Shown: positions 11,360-22,206 of the stretch, one piece after another
Layout: the number at the start of each line of letters is the position of its first letter
How positions within the stretch are numbered: the stretch's first letter is position 1
NCBI GenBank assembly: GCA_037039925.1
Contig: JAXRKP010001364.1
Coordinates: 1 to 64,000, forward strand
Source of the DNA: Doris montereyensis
Lineage: Eukaryota > Mollusca > Gastropoda > Nudibranchia > Dorididae
DNA: 64,000 nucleotides
Reading direction: 5' to 3'
Position numbers and translations under genes: made by a program
Notes under the pieces: model-generated
The model's database searches: none
The model's input: the letters and a program-made list of their open reading frames with translations, nothing else
What the model was told of the DNA's origin: nothing

Positions 11360-12128
11360 TAGAAAAGACTTACCTCATTGGGAGATCCGTGGACTACAAC
11401 AGTTGCTGTGTTGCTCCATAGAGTGCTTTTTGAGTTTGCAGGCACTTCTTGGTCGCAGAGAAATGACAGAGCATCAAAATACCATAGTGTCGGCTCATAA
11501 ATCTGGTCTGTCCCTGCACCCGATTTTTGTGAGTCCAACACCTTTTTCAACTCTTTCCTGTAATTAGTCCTTAAACTGTTTATCCTTTTCTTCATGTCGT
11601 CACGTGAATAATTCTTGTAATTCTCATTTTCTTTATATTTTTCTAGTAAAATTGCATAGGCAGCATCTTTCTTTCTGCGATTACTATAGTCCTCGGATTT
11701 TATATTCCAGAGTGCTGGTAAACTTCTATAAATTAGTATAAACGTCTATGCATTCCAATTGAAAAGTTCTCTCGTCTGCTTTTCATACATATGTTGTCGC
11801 TTATAGTTATGCATCTTTCTTTCTGCGATTACTATAGTCCTCGGATTTTATATTCCAGAGTGCTGGTAAACTTCTATAAACGTCTATGCATTCCAATTGA
11901 TAAGTTCTCTCGTCTGCTTTTTCATACATGTTGTCGCTTATAGTTATAGTAGGCAGCATCTTTCTTTCTGCGATTACTATAGTCCTCGGATTTTATATTC
12001 CAGAGTGCTGGTAAACTTCTATAAACGTCTATGCATTCCAATTGAAAAAGTTCTCTCGTCTGCTTTTTCATACATGTTGTCATTCGAAAGAAATCAACGA
12101 AATGACAGACGGCCAATGAAAAGCTCAA
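11360..12128 (-). pseudogene. MADF-domain accessory protein of the Harbinger element
   Basis: MADF domains are Myb/SANT-like DNA-binding modules. The minus-strand translation begins around 12128 and reads RELFQLECIDVYRSLPALWN, then SEDYSNRRKKDAAY. It is interrupted because this segment is present three times, and resumes after the last copy with LLEKYKENENYKNYSRDD, KKRINSLRTNYRKELKKV and GAGTDQIYEPTLWYFDALSF, ending near 11360. That order matches the MADF fold and the conserved segment after it. In Harbinger elements the partner protein takes the transposase to the terminal repeats (established for Myb-like partners of PIF/Harbinger elements). The triplication destroys this copy's reading frame. 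Confidence 0.8.
11661..12081. repeat. Three tandem copies of a MADF exon segment
   Basis: Copies at about 11661-11810, 11811-11950 and 11954-12081 share the same 120-150 bases with small indels. The unit starts CAGCATCTTTCTTTCTGCG and ends in CATACATGTTGTCG. Confidence 0.9.
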
Positions 12129-12249
12129 TCATTCAGACGGCGCAATAAAATATCAAACCGATTTTGATTCACTCAATACTATTGTGCAAGTCTTCAATAT
12201 CACCCACACACGGTCAAATGTATTGTCAATTGTGGGTTTGCACAATATT

Positions 12250-12284
12250 ATTGCGCAATATAATTGATCGTGTATGGGCCGCTT
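12250..12284 (-). repeat. Right Harbinger TIR
   Basis: The reverse complement of the left-hand TIR, containing TAATTGATCGTGTATGGGCC. Similarity continues inward through TTGTGCAAACC. Confidence 0.8.
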
Positions 12285-12699
12285 TTAGTATTTCCATTTT
12301 CAACAGAATTGAATGAAACAATGAATGGAGCGTGAGAACTGAATGGCCCGCCAAAACCCCTGAAGCCTAGGAATTTCTGTATTGATTTTTCCAGCAGCCA
12401 ATGAAACGAGCGCATTGCTCGCACGCAGAGCTGGCTCGCGATAGGGAGGCTAGACGCGGCAGCCGTCGCGAGGCTTTGGCGCTCTTTTCTATGTAGCCGA
12501 GGCGTGCTTACTAGAATAAAGTAAACACGCCTCGTATGTAGCCCATTCCACTAAAACTAAAACAAGTGTTCTGTGGCCCATTCACACGAGCGACTCTGTC
12601 GCGCGTCTGTGGCAGGGAGTGTCGGGTCCCCGCCACAGAGTCGATCGTAGCTAGTGCCGGGCGAGAACCGATTCTTGGTTTGAGATCTAAGAACCGATT

Positions 12700-12900
12700 C
12701 CAATTAGGAGAACCGCTGGCGGTTCTCAGAACCGCTGGCGGTTTGGCAGTTCTAGGACCGCTGACGGTTTGGCAGTTCTAGGACCGCTGACGGTTTGGCA
12801 GTTCTAGAACCGCTGGCGGTTTGGCAGTTCTAGGACCGCTGACGGTCCTCAGAACCGCTGGCGGTTCTCGGAACCGCTGACTGTCCTCGGTTCTCAGTTT
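12700..12900. repeat. Short GC-rich tandem repeat
   Basis: Repeats of about 26-27 bp around GACGGTTTGGCAGTTCTAGG, degenerating outwards. Inverted relatives lie at 13385-13520 near the other end of the element, making its ends self-complementary. Confidence 0.8.
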
Positions 12901-13249
12901 CAATTTACCTTCCAGCGGTTCTACGTTTCTTTTCGCTTACTCCCACCACTCCCACCCACCCCGTTATTACACACGCACTTTTACTTCACCCACCCCCTCT
13001 TGTTATAACGTTACGCCACGCACGACAATCGCTCTCCTCTCATCACTCGCTGCCCTGTCATAATATTATGCGGGGATGGGGAGGTGAGGATCGCGTGTCA
13101 TTCATCAACGCCTTGGACGATTCCATTATCCCCATTAAGTGGGGTAAGTTTCTTAAATTACACCCCCACCCGCCAACCCACCCACGCATACAAACAGCCA
13201 CACACATGACGTGATCAATGCTTGAGTGTAAAGCACACGCACACATCAC

Positions 13250-13353
<104 letters not shown>

Positions 13354-13660
13354 ACTCTACAGCACACAACTGACTGTCGGCGTAGGTCCCAGCGGTTCTC
13401 ACAGTTCGCGGTTCTCACAGTTCACGGTTCGAAAACAGAACCGGAACCGGAATCGGAACCGATTCTCGCGATTCTCAGTTCCAAAGAACCGTAGAACCGC
13501 GGTTCCGAAAAAATTTGGAACCGCTCGGCACTAATCGTAGCCATTCACTTTCACACAGGCTACTCAGGAGTCAGTGGCACGTTTTTTCAATTTTCATTGT
13601 AATTGTACACACCGTCATCGCACTCGGATCTTGTGTGTAGGTCAGACTCAACGTTGCAAC

Positions 13661-13838
13661 ATGTCGTTTGATACAGATACAGACCGTTTTATTATAGAAA
13701 TGGAGCAACGACCCGCATTGGATTGCAGATGTGCTGATTAGAGCAATCGAATTATAAAAGCAAAGGCATGGGAAGAAATTTGTGATTTTTTTTTTGACAA
13801 CTTCAAAGAAATGGATTCAGAAAACAAAAATAAAGCAG
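13661..13838 (+). pseudogene. MADF-domain protein, first exon
   Basis: From an ATG at 13661: RFIIEMEQRPALDCRCAD, an in-frame TAG, then SNRIIKAKAWEEICDFFF and NFKEMDSENKNKA. This is the first two helices of a MADF domain: FI-EME-RP-LWD and NR--KAKAWEEI are family hallmarks. The expected Trp after PAL is lost and the TAG replaces a residue of the D-Y-x-NR motif. The exon ends in AAAGCAG|GTAGGT, a plausible donor; the next exon is not found before the CT tract. It may belong with the Harbinger transposase fragment at 14.8-15.4 kb, which faces it as in the 7.7-12.3 kb element. The hAT-like element lies directly upstream. Confidence 0.65.
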
Positions 13839-13866
13839 GTAGGTAGAAGTTTGATTCTTTGAATAG

Positions 13867-13992
<126 letters not shown>

Positions 13993-14337
13993 ACTCACTC
14001 ACACATACACACACACTCTCTATTTTTTGACGTGAAGTTGTAAAAAATGTTATGCTCGCTTGAAAAGTTATCAGACAAAATTTAATTTTCGAAGCTCAGA
14101 AATAGTCTGGCATAAACAAAGTCACGCTTCACCTATTGATCATTCTAATAGTAACCAATCATACATTCATTGATTCATTCTCTATCATTTCTTCTTTCTA
14201 GACCCAGTGAGATAGATCTAGATCTAGTCTTACATTACATCTATCCTATTTTTTCGTTCTTGTTTCCCATACTCACGTTTCTCTCTCCTTTTCTTTCTTC
14301 CTGCCTGTTTTCTTTCTTTTTCTCTTTTCTCTGTCTG

Positions 14338-14447
<110 letters not shown>

Positions 14448-14692
14448 CTCTCATTCTCTCTATTAGATCTCCTCACCTTTTATTACTTCCTTATTTTCAT
14501 ATTTTTATTTCATTCTCGATTTGAACCTTCCACTCGCTCATTCTCCCCCCCCCCACCCTCTGCTACGTTTCTTATCATCACTGTCTTTTTCTTTCTTTCT
14601 TTCTTTCTCCTTTTTGTTTTTTCTTCTGACATCACATTGTGTGATGCCAGAGGTATTACTTAGATCTAGATTCTAGATATTTCTCGTTTGTT

Positions 14693-14720
14693 GTCTGATG
14701 AAGGGTTATACCCGAAACGT
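14693..14720 (+). ncRNA. Hammerhead-like catalytic core motif (candidate)
   Basis: CTGATGA, a short hairpin GGGT-TAT-ACCC, then GAAAC: the conserved core order of a hammerhead ribozyme (CUGANGA, stem II, GAAA). I cannot show a closing stem III or the cleavage triplet. Similar TGATGAAGGG...CCCGAAACG strings occur in many animal repeats and need not be catalytic. Confidence 0.25.
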
Positions 14721-14813
14721 CACGTGTTTGTTCTGTCTTTATCATTGTCATATTTCGCTATACTAATCATAGTCATTTGCCACGACACGGATCCTTCATC
14801 ACTAGAAAAGTAA

Positions 14814-15440
14814 TCAGCAAACTTTTCTCTGATTGATATCGCTGATCGTGAACCTCCTGGCTGTCGGTATAAATGCTTCATATTGTAGTCTTACAACATT
14901 CAATGTGTTCTCAAAGTCCACACCATCCCTTTTTCGTACAAAGTTGTGAACTGTGCAACATGCCTTCATGATAGTCTCTGCATTGTGAACATTTACATCC
15001 AATGGTCTTTGGAAAATACGCCATTTATTTGTGAGAATTCCAAATGTGCATTCGACATACCGTCGTGCTCGAGAAAGCCGATAATTAAAAACTTTCTTTT
15101 TCTGTGAGAGATTTTTACAACCATATGGTCTTAACATATGGTTGGAAAGGCCAAATGCTTCATCCCCAACATAGGTAAAGGGCAGTGTATCTCCATTGAT
15201 TGAGACTGGTCGGTCATTTGGAAGACTCAAAGTGCCTTCATTAATTCTTGTAAACAGTTCGCTGTTCTTATTTATTGATGAATCCGATGCCTTGCCACGA
15301 GCCAATATCAACAAAAGTAAACCTGTAGGCTAATGTAATTAGCATCACATACAGCCAGTAACACCATAGAAAAATACTTTTTATAGCAGAAGTATGTAAA
15401 ACCACTACCAACTGGTTGAATGAGCCTAAAATGTTTCCCG
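14814..15440 (-). pseudogene. PIF/Harbinger transposase, catalytic half
   Basis: The minus-strand reading starts at DGKHFRLIQPVGSGFTYFCY and KKYFSMVLLAVCDANY (15440-15340), shifts frame near 15300, and continues [56 protein letters not shown] and IMKACCTVHNFVRKRDGV to about 14814. All DDE-domain blocks after the first Asp are present and better preserved than in the 9.7 kb copy, but the N-terminal helices are missing. A GATA microsatellite and a MADF piece lie immediately upstream on the same strand. The M at 15314 is a TTG, so the true start lies upstream and is lost. Confidence 0.85.
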
Positions 15441-15484
15441 TCTATGAGAAAGTGAATTGAGATACAGACAGACTGAATGATCGA

Positions 15485-15540
15485 TTGATAGATAGATAGA
15501 AAAGTAGAAAAGTAGATAGATAGATAGATAGATACCTGTA
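15485..15540. repeat. (GATA)n microsatellite
   Basis: Imperfect GATA repeats between the MADF piece and the Harbinger catalytic half, likely marking a rearranged junction. Confidence 0.9.
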
Positions 15541-15629
15541 ATGACAGACAGATAGGTAAACATACAGGCAGGCATGCAGATACAGAAAAAAATGCAATTA
15601 ACTGTTGCATTATTTACCTCAAATGTGGC

Positions 15630-16025
15630 ATCATTGTAGTCGATGGAAGCAGGCGGTGATGAAGCGATGTTGGACACAGCCGATCGTGGAGTATCCTGAT
15701 TTTTGAGGAACAAAAGCTCTCCGTAGTATTACATGTAGTATCATAGTGTTTGTGTGTAGATGTCTTGTGTTCCAGCACCAGAAACTTTTCCTCCTTGAAC
15801 TTTATTGTACTCCTTCCTGAACGAGCACCTTAAGTTATTCATTGTTTAAATTATGTCATCTTGGCAAACATTCTTGTCAAAACTTTTCACGTATCCAACT
15901 AAATTGTTGTATGCGTGGCTTCTTGCGAGGCGATTACAATAGTCTTTGGACTTTGTCTTCCATAAACATTGACATTCTTTGTATCTCTGTATAAATTCAG
16001 ACGTTCGTTCTCATGTCCACGGCCC
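15630..16025 (-). pseudogene. MADF-domain protein, second copy
   Basis: Read leftwards from about 16020: EFIQRYKECQCLWKTKSKDY, CNRLARSHAYNNLVGYVKSF, a stop and shift at about 15860, MNNLRCSFRKEYNKVQGGK, SGAGTQDIYTQTL, then FLKNQDTPRSAVSNIASSPP. The helices and the SGAGT-D-Y----W block match the MADF gene at 11.4-12.1 kb. It lies about 200 bases upstream of, and in line with, the Harbinger catalytic half, unlike the convergent order in the complete element. I infer that the two pieces came from different copies or were brought together by deletion. Confidence 0.7.
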
Positions 16026-16140
16026 ATTTCGGAATGATAACGAATTAATGAATGATGACAAGTCAAGTGATTTTTACCTGCCATTCCAACGCTGCTATAA
16101 ACAGATATTATGCAAGAACCTTCTCGCAACTTGCCTAGAT

Positions 16141-16922
16141 CTAGTCTAGAGCTCTGCCCCCTGCCCCCTCCCCCCCCCCCCCCTCCCTCTCTTCTCTCTC
16201 GCTACCTCTAGGTAGCGCCAAAGGACGATTTATTAACATTACAGATAATGTTTGAGAGCACCGTTTGGTATCAAAACGCCCTAGAATTTGACGCTGATGA
16301 AGATTTTGAGGTCAGATTTACAAATTTTGACTTTGGCATCCCTTTATTTTAGACGTCGAGTACCCCGATTTGCGATCCGACAGATACATTTCAGGTTCGT
16401 TCTGAATTTAAGCGATCTCACCGTTTGTTGAGATTTTTATCTCATCATCCACATTTTGGTCTGTTTGCAGTCTCAAGACCATATCGAGGCTGGCTTGAGA
16501 TGATCTTGAGATGGATATTTGCGTAGTGAGTGGCGGCCTTTACTGACACATAATCCACCCTGACCTACAACAGCATTGACGAGTTCAAGATGTTTTTCCC
16601 TGTCTCACAGTTCTTTTTTCTTTCTTTCTTCTTTCATTTTCTTCTATCCTCTCAAATGGGCCTATCCTGCTAAGCAAAAGGAAATAACTTTAATTGAAAA
16701 AGACAATGGTTGAAGAAAAAAAATTAATTGTGACAAGAGTTTTAATTTTTAAATCCTGAAAAAATACTCCTGTGTAGAAAATTTAATTCTTTTCATTTGA
16801 TATAAACATATAATTTGCTTTTTTACTACATGGAAAAAAAATTACTGAAGTCACAAAATGAAAAAAAAATCTACCTTTTCGGCTTTGTTTTTCGCCTTTT
16901 CTTCAAGGATTTAACAATAAAA
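16141..16922. other. Intergenic; piggyBac 3' flank
   Basis: A TAGATC patch and a poly-C run lie at 16140-16190. Around 16665, CCTGCTAAGCAAAAGGAAATAAC resembles the subterminal sequence at about 37540 beside another piggyBac, so this is probably the 3' non-coding part of the piggyBac gene that follows. Confidence 0.4.
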
Positions 16923-18178
16923 TTAAAACAATTTATGGAATTTCACATAGCATGGACCTTGACAAAGGTGTTTACGAGAAATGGGACACCCATACACAGT
17001 CTCCATGGCTTTATTGGTGAGGGTTTTTCTCTTGTCAACCGCACACTGGTAACACCTCTTTTTTGCGGCCGGGTAACCTAACACTTTTGTGTTTGTCATT
17101 GGGTGTGGTATGGGATGCCACAGAAGGTGTTTCTGGAGGGGCCTTAGGAATGGAGTTGATGGAGCCTGCCGTGCTGAGTAGATCAGCTAGGACTTTCATC
17201 CGGAACAAAAGATGTCTCGACATGGGGGGATCTTTTACATATTCCGCGGCTGATTTGATGGCAACGTAGGAATTGATGAGTGCTGTCTGCACTAGAAACC
17301 AAAAAATGTATCTCCACCACTTCTTTGAAGCCCTTCCCACTTGGTAGTATGCCCTGTACTGGTCTGCTAGATCGACTCCGCCCATGTTTAGGTTGTAAAT
17401 GGCCACGGGTGTTGGAACGTTGACATCCACAGAACCTTCTCTTTTTCTGTGAGAGACGGTGCTCGTTGTTGGTTGGGAATTGGTCGGGAGAATGTTTACC
17501 TCCCGCATGTCATGCCATGAGGTGGCTAAAGGTTACCTTTCTGCTTCATTACAGTGTCACCCTATTTTGTTTTCACATTTTTTAACGGCCAGCCAATCTG
17601 GTTGCGTCGAATCGTTCCACAGCAGTACTTTTTTTTTCAAGATCCTTCGCGAGTTTGACGGAAGAAAAAATTGTCAAAGTAGAATACGTGGTACATATTG
17701 AGGTAATATACCCCAACATTTGTTACAACGTGATGTCCTAAACCATTTCTGACCTCCTCATGTCTCCCTGTGTACACTGAAAAATTCAATAAATAACCAG
17801 TTTTTGCTTCTGCGGCGCACCATATTTTTAAGCCGTATTTTGCGGGCTTGTTCTGCAAGTATTGTTTGAAATGTAAGCGCCCATTATATGCCACCATAGC
17901 TTCATCTACACTTATTTCACATTTAGGTTTATAAAGTACCTTGCTTTTTGCCCTAACAACATCAAGACGGGTCTCACTTTGAATAATGGGTCGTAACCTG
18001 TAGTACCTCGCTCGATCTGTTGTGTCGAACCTGCACCATGCAGATACTGATTTATTTTCATGTATCTGGTTTTCCCCATCACATCAGCAATGGCTGATAC
18101 TCTGTATTTGGTGTCTCTGGACCAATACAGGTTGATGTCTGGAAGGGCATGGATCCCAAACATAATATTTATGTACAC
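16923..18178 (-). pseudogene. piggyBac transposase, copy A
   Basis: A DDE_Tnp_1_7 (piggyBac) transposase read leftwards. 18178-17912 holds IMFGIHALPDINLYWSRD and GYDPLFKVRPVL. 17897-17637 starts MVAYNGRLHFKQYLQNKPAK and includes the GY--NF-VYTG and YFDNFF blocks. 17508-17035 holds VPTPVAIYNLNMGGVDLADQ with the third catalytic Asp. After a shift near 17060 the tail reads RCYQCAVDKRKTLTNK, ETVYGCPISRKHLCQG and YVKFHKLF, the Cys/His zinc ribbon, with a stop at 16923. Frame changes lie near 17920, 17640-17510 and 17060, and the acidic N-terminus is missing. Copy G at 57.6 kb is closest, sharing YQVGRASK-WWRY. Confidence 0.88.
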
Positions 18179-18365
18179 ATACTTTTGTGTCTTGTTCTAT
18201 TTTTCAATTTGAAATTTAGTTCATGTTTGTCTTCATTTAAATTATTACCTGCCTCCTAAAACCTCATCTCCATCTACACCTCTGTCTCCCACAACCTCTT
18301 CTCCATCTACACCTCTGTCTCCTGCAATCTCAGTATTCTCAGCGACAAACACAACACAATCTTTG

Positions 18366-18900
18366 TTATTCCTCCCAAGCATTCATCAAAGTCTCTACCT
18401 TTGACAGCCGCTCCTCAAACTGACGGGTCCCACAAAGCTTGAGGAGACTGGAGAGTCTGGATAGTGCTGCTTCTGTGCGGTGGTGTCTCACCTCAGGGCC
18501 AACAAGGTTTCGTAGCTGGGCTGGGGTGACCTGTGGAGCATCTATCCCTTCTACAATGTTACATTTAAGCCATCGGTTGTTTTGATTGAACAAGTCCTCT
18601 TGAGTGACATCAGTGCATTGTAAAAATATGGAAACAATGTGGCAGCAGGGCAGACTCGTCTGGCAGAAGAAGGGACAGTGACAGGACAGGGTCAGCCACT
18701 GACCCGATACACAATGCCAGATGTGCCACGGCAATCATAGCCGTCATGATGAATAGTGACTGGCTCCTGTGGCAACAGATTATGTTCCTGGATCATGAGC
18801 TGTAAAGCATACGGAGTGAAGTTGGCATAAATGTCCTGCAAATGAGTTTGCATCCCTGTATACTGTTGTAGAGGTGGTCTGTACCACTGAGGTTGTGCTC
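18366..18900 (-). pseudogene. SWIM zinc-finger protein fragment (MULE/ZSWIM-like)
   Basis: The minus-strand reading gives YANFTPYALQLMIQEHNLLP (about 18840), and after a shift near 18700 LSCHCPFFCQTSLPCCHIVS, a SWIM-type Cys-x-Cys...Cys-x-His finger (here C-H-C...C-C-H). A charged C-terminal segment with HHRTEAALSRLSSLLKLCG follows. SWIM fingers of this form occur at the C-terminus of Mutator-like transposases and in their domesticated ZSWIM relatives; which this is cannot be decided because the DDE core is absent. It lies directly between a piggyBac copy and a family X gene. A matching N-terminal type of segment lies at 25.4-25.6 kb but is not linked. Confidence 0.55.
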
Positions 18901-18903
18901 ACC

Positions 18904-21080
18904 TCAAACTGCTGAGTGAGAGAATTTTCTTCTATTATAGTCTAAGAATTTTTCGTTTTCTCTTAAAACAGCCTCATTGTGCTCTTTTCTTAATAATTTT
19001 CCACCTTTGTAGGCTGAAATCATTATTTTGTTTTGTTCTCCTTTACTTTTCTTCATTAGCCATGCCAGGGTGTCATTATGCTTCCACATATTAATAGTGG
19101 AACGATGATGAGTTGAACAATGTCGTCTTCTGTTCACATCATAGTCAAAGTCTCCAAAGAGACGCTCGCCTGTCACTGTCAGATTTGTTAATGGACATTT
19201 ATCTAAAACTTGGCTAACATCCAAGGGAATATCTTCAGCAAAAATGCCATCGCCCAAAAATTCACATAATTGTCTCCTGGGAGAACATTCATCTCCTCAG
19301 CAATTGAGGTAAAACTCTTTCAAAATGTCTCAGCACAGAATGCCCTCGATTCTACAAAAGAGTTATTCATTGCTTTTGAAGAAAATTCAACTTCACTTAT
19401 AGAGGGTCTGAGTTGGAGTAAATCCTCAGGGTCAGATAAAGATGCCCACTCTGACAAAGCAGAACTAATCTGTTGAACATACATAGGAAAAGCAGAGTAA
19501 GGCTTTTGACTGTTCATGAGATTCCAATATGGCCCTGTGAGGATAGTGTTGTATACGACAATTGATAAAACAGAAGAAACAATTTTATTATTATCAAGAG
19601 CAGAGCGCACAGCCATCATTTTTTTGTTTGCAAGGGTGCAGAAGTTGTCTAATAAGTCAATAATGTGATCTTTATGTTCAACCAAAGCAAAAGCATTTTC
19701 AAAAACGTTATTGAACTTGTTACTTCTAAAGCTACAAAATAAAGATTTCAAGCTCATTTTTTGACAATAAGCAAGCTACTGTTGACGGCAACCGTTTTTC
19801 TCATCGCCTCTAGGGCCACATATGTCAGCAGCACATCGGATGAGTGCCATGCTGGCCTTCTGGTCAAAAAAACAGAAATGGTCCACCGAATGATGTCCCA
19901 GGTTCTGACATTTCAGACTCTATCTCGACAGCAACTTTCTCTACTGCTGTGGACAGACCTAACAAGAAATGTGCATTGCAAAAAAGGAAATTAGTAACTG
20001 GCATCATCAGCCCCTAATTTTTCTTTTTTAAATTCATGAAAGGCCTTATCAAAACATTTCATGTTTGCAGCCCGATCAGACATCAGTGCCTTCATCTTTC
20101 GTAAGATTTGGATAAGAATAGCATCCCTATCCAAATTATCATTAGAAGAGCAATGTACTTCTGCAATCTCTTCTAAGATTTCCACTGATTGTTCTAAAAG
20201 AGATTTTGCGTCATCAGCAGCCAGTTCGTTAAAACCTAAACTTAGGTGTGAGCCATCTTCTAGAACAATATGTCGCTCCACATAATGCTGTTTCTGACGA
20301 CTAGTACCATCTGATGCAAAAGTGAATTTCTCGCAATTAAGCATCTGGTATGCGACCTGTTGCTTTGCAGTTTCTAATTTGCTTTTTCTGTATTTTGTAA
20401 TTCAGTAATGTTTCTCTTCATAGCCTCAAAACTGTTAAGATTAGCTTTCAATTCTTCAGTAAGGGCATCAACTTTAAGTTGCAACTGCTTATTATTAGTT
20501 TCTGAAGCTTCATTTTTGGACAACTGGGTCTGTACTTCCCTTTCAAGTATGGCATTTTGTCTATCCTCTACAGCGTTTTCTAAAGGGATGCTTGGCAGGG
20601 AAGTGGATAAAAATGGGAGGCTATCAAAGCGTCAATGAAATTCTGATTATTCTTATACTTTCTTGCAGTTTTGACAATCTTCTCTACTTTTAATTTAAGC
20701 TGTTTTGGTGTGAGGTCTTTACATGGTACACACAGATTCGCTAACCATCTTGTGACAAAGGCACTTGTCTCCCTTACCTGAGATTTAAAGTTTTCTATTC
20801 TAAGGCAATAACTACAGCATTAGATACCATGGACTGTGGGGGTTTGTCAAACTGATCTAGGCCAGTCAAATGATGACGTGTTAGTCCCAGGAGGGCTAGA
20901 GGTTCAGCAAGGGCGAAGAAGTCATAGCTTTCCCCAAGGAAGCGAAGCAAAGTCTGCTGTAGTCATTTTAGAACACAGCTTCAAATTGGTTTGAATTTTA
21001 TTTTTAATGCGGCCCTCAGTCACTGCCACAGTATCAGGAGCCAATTTTTCCAGCCAAGATTTGAGCTGAGGAAGATAAAA
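18904..21080 (-). pseudogene. Unclassified transposase-like gene (family X), copy 1
   Basis: A long decayed gene read leftwards that I do not recognise as a named family. The upstream part (about 21080-20640) gives LKSWLEKLAPDTVAVTEGRI and DLTPKQLKLKVEKIVKTARK. A coiled-coil-like stretch follows at about 20600-20400. Then come FTFASDGTSRQKQHYVERH, IVLEDGSHLSLGFNELAADD and ILRKMKALMSDRAANMKCFD (20344-19991), LTGPYWNLMNSQK (19757-19320), and VTGERLFGDFDYD with CSTHHRSTINMWKHN (19257-18904). The 'SDGTSR...H' and 'MSDRAAN.K.FD' blocks suggest an RNase H-like nuclease, but that is inference. At least four frame changes are present. A second copy lies at 52.4-54.2 kb. Confidence 0.6.
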
Positions 21081-22206
21081 ATAGGATATTTTTAAGTCCC
21101 TTCAAAAAAATAAGACCGTTGTTATTCGCACGTACGTGTAAATAGTTAAAGCAATAGAATGAAAGCCAATACACATTGGTGGAAAAGTGAAACTAAGAAA
21201 CAGTGATTGAATAAGTTGAGACTTGATCTGCGGATCTGTTATTTGCATCCATCAAAGCTAATAAAAATGTGAAAATGAAGCAGTAAAACAAGAGCAGGAT
21301 CTATGAGGCAACAATACTAATACTAACCTGCAAATAACTGTGATGATGAGTTTCCTCCTTCAAGAAGAAAAGCTGAAGCAGCAGTCGGTTGATGATAATG
21401 AGTCCCTGGGCAAATCTGGCGGTCGACCCTTCCCATGTCGATGAAAGTGTTTCTTAAGAGCTTGGTATACTTCATCATCTAGATGGAGAACAAATAACGT
21501 AATACTCTAAGTTATATATTGCGTGGGTGGAAAGGGGGGAAGATTGATGAACAGTAACAAACACAGGAGTAATAATAATACCAGGTAATAGTAGTAGATC
21601 CACAATTTTCTAGTACTAGTAACCAGCCGTTTGTCTAAATATTGTATATTTCAATAAGTTTCATGAGTATCCATTACATACACAAAAAAAGAAGAGTGAA
21701 TTCGTTAAAATTAAAGTAAGGGACAAGGGAGATTTGTGCCAGACCATTTTGAGACCAGCCCATGCAATCGGCACTAGATATCAATTAGTTCTGGTTATCA
21801 GAAATGGTTTGAGAGAAAGCTATACATATTACATACCAAATTGAAGGTAAAAAGAGGTAGAATATGAAAATAGAAATAAAAGAGACAAAATATGAGATAC
21901 AAGGGGAGATAATCAACATGGGAACGATAAACAATTTTCAGGAAAGACAATTCACAAAACAATTTTGCATACTTACAGCCCATTGACATCCACCAGAGCA
22001 ATTATATCCAAAATGTGATGTTATATCCATAAAGAGAATTTATTTTCCAACAGAATGCAGTTTATTGATTGAAAATTGTTCAATTCAAACTTTTTTAATG
22101 ATTTTTTTTCTAAAATGACTAATAATAATAAAAATTGAAACAAAAATTGTTTTGCGAGTCTTTTTCAGTTTTTGTATAACTATTGTCTTTAGATCAGAAG
22201 GTCTTT
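21081..22206. other. Mostly non-coding; one possible exon
   Basis: On the minus strand about 21482-21400 reads DEVYQALKKHFHRHGKGRPP after an acceptor-like CTAG, possibly a 5' exon of the family X gene. The rest is AT-rich with no recognised feature. Confidence 0.3.

Larger units (their letters stand above)
7731..12284. mobile_element. Two-gene PIF/Harbinger element
   Basis: Inverted repeats containing GGCCCATACACGATCAATTA start at 7731 (again at about 7797) and appear in reverse complement ending at about 12284. A HARBI1-like transposase on the plus strand (exons at 7880 and 9692) and a MADF-domain gene on the minus strand (12128 to about 11360) lie convergently between them. Autonomous PIF/Harbinger elements are known to carry a transposase plus a Myb/SANT/MADF-like DNA-binding protein needed for transposition, so the contents fit. 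TTA triplets flank both ends with a one-base offset, consistent with but not proving the family's 3-bp target duplication. Both genes are damaged and two SINE-like sequences lie inside. Confidence 0.75.
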
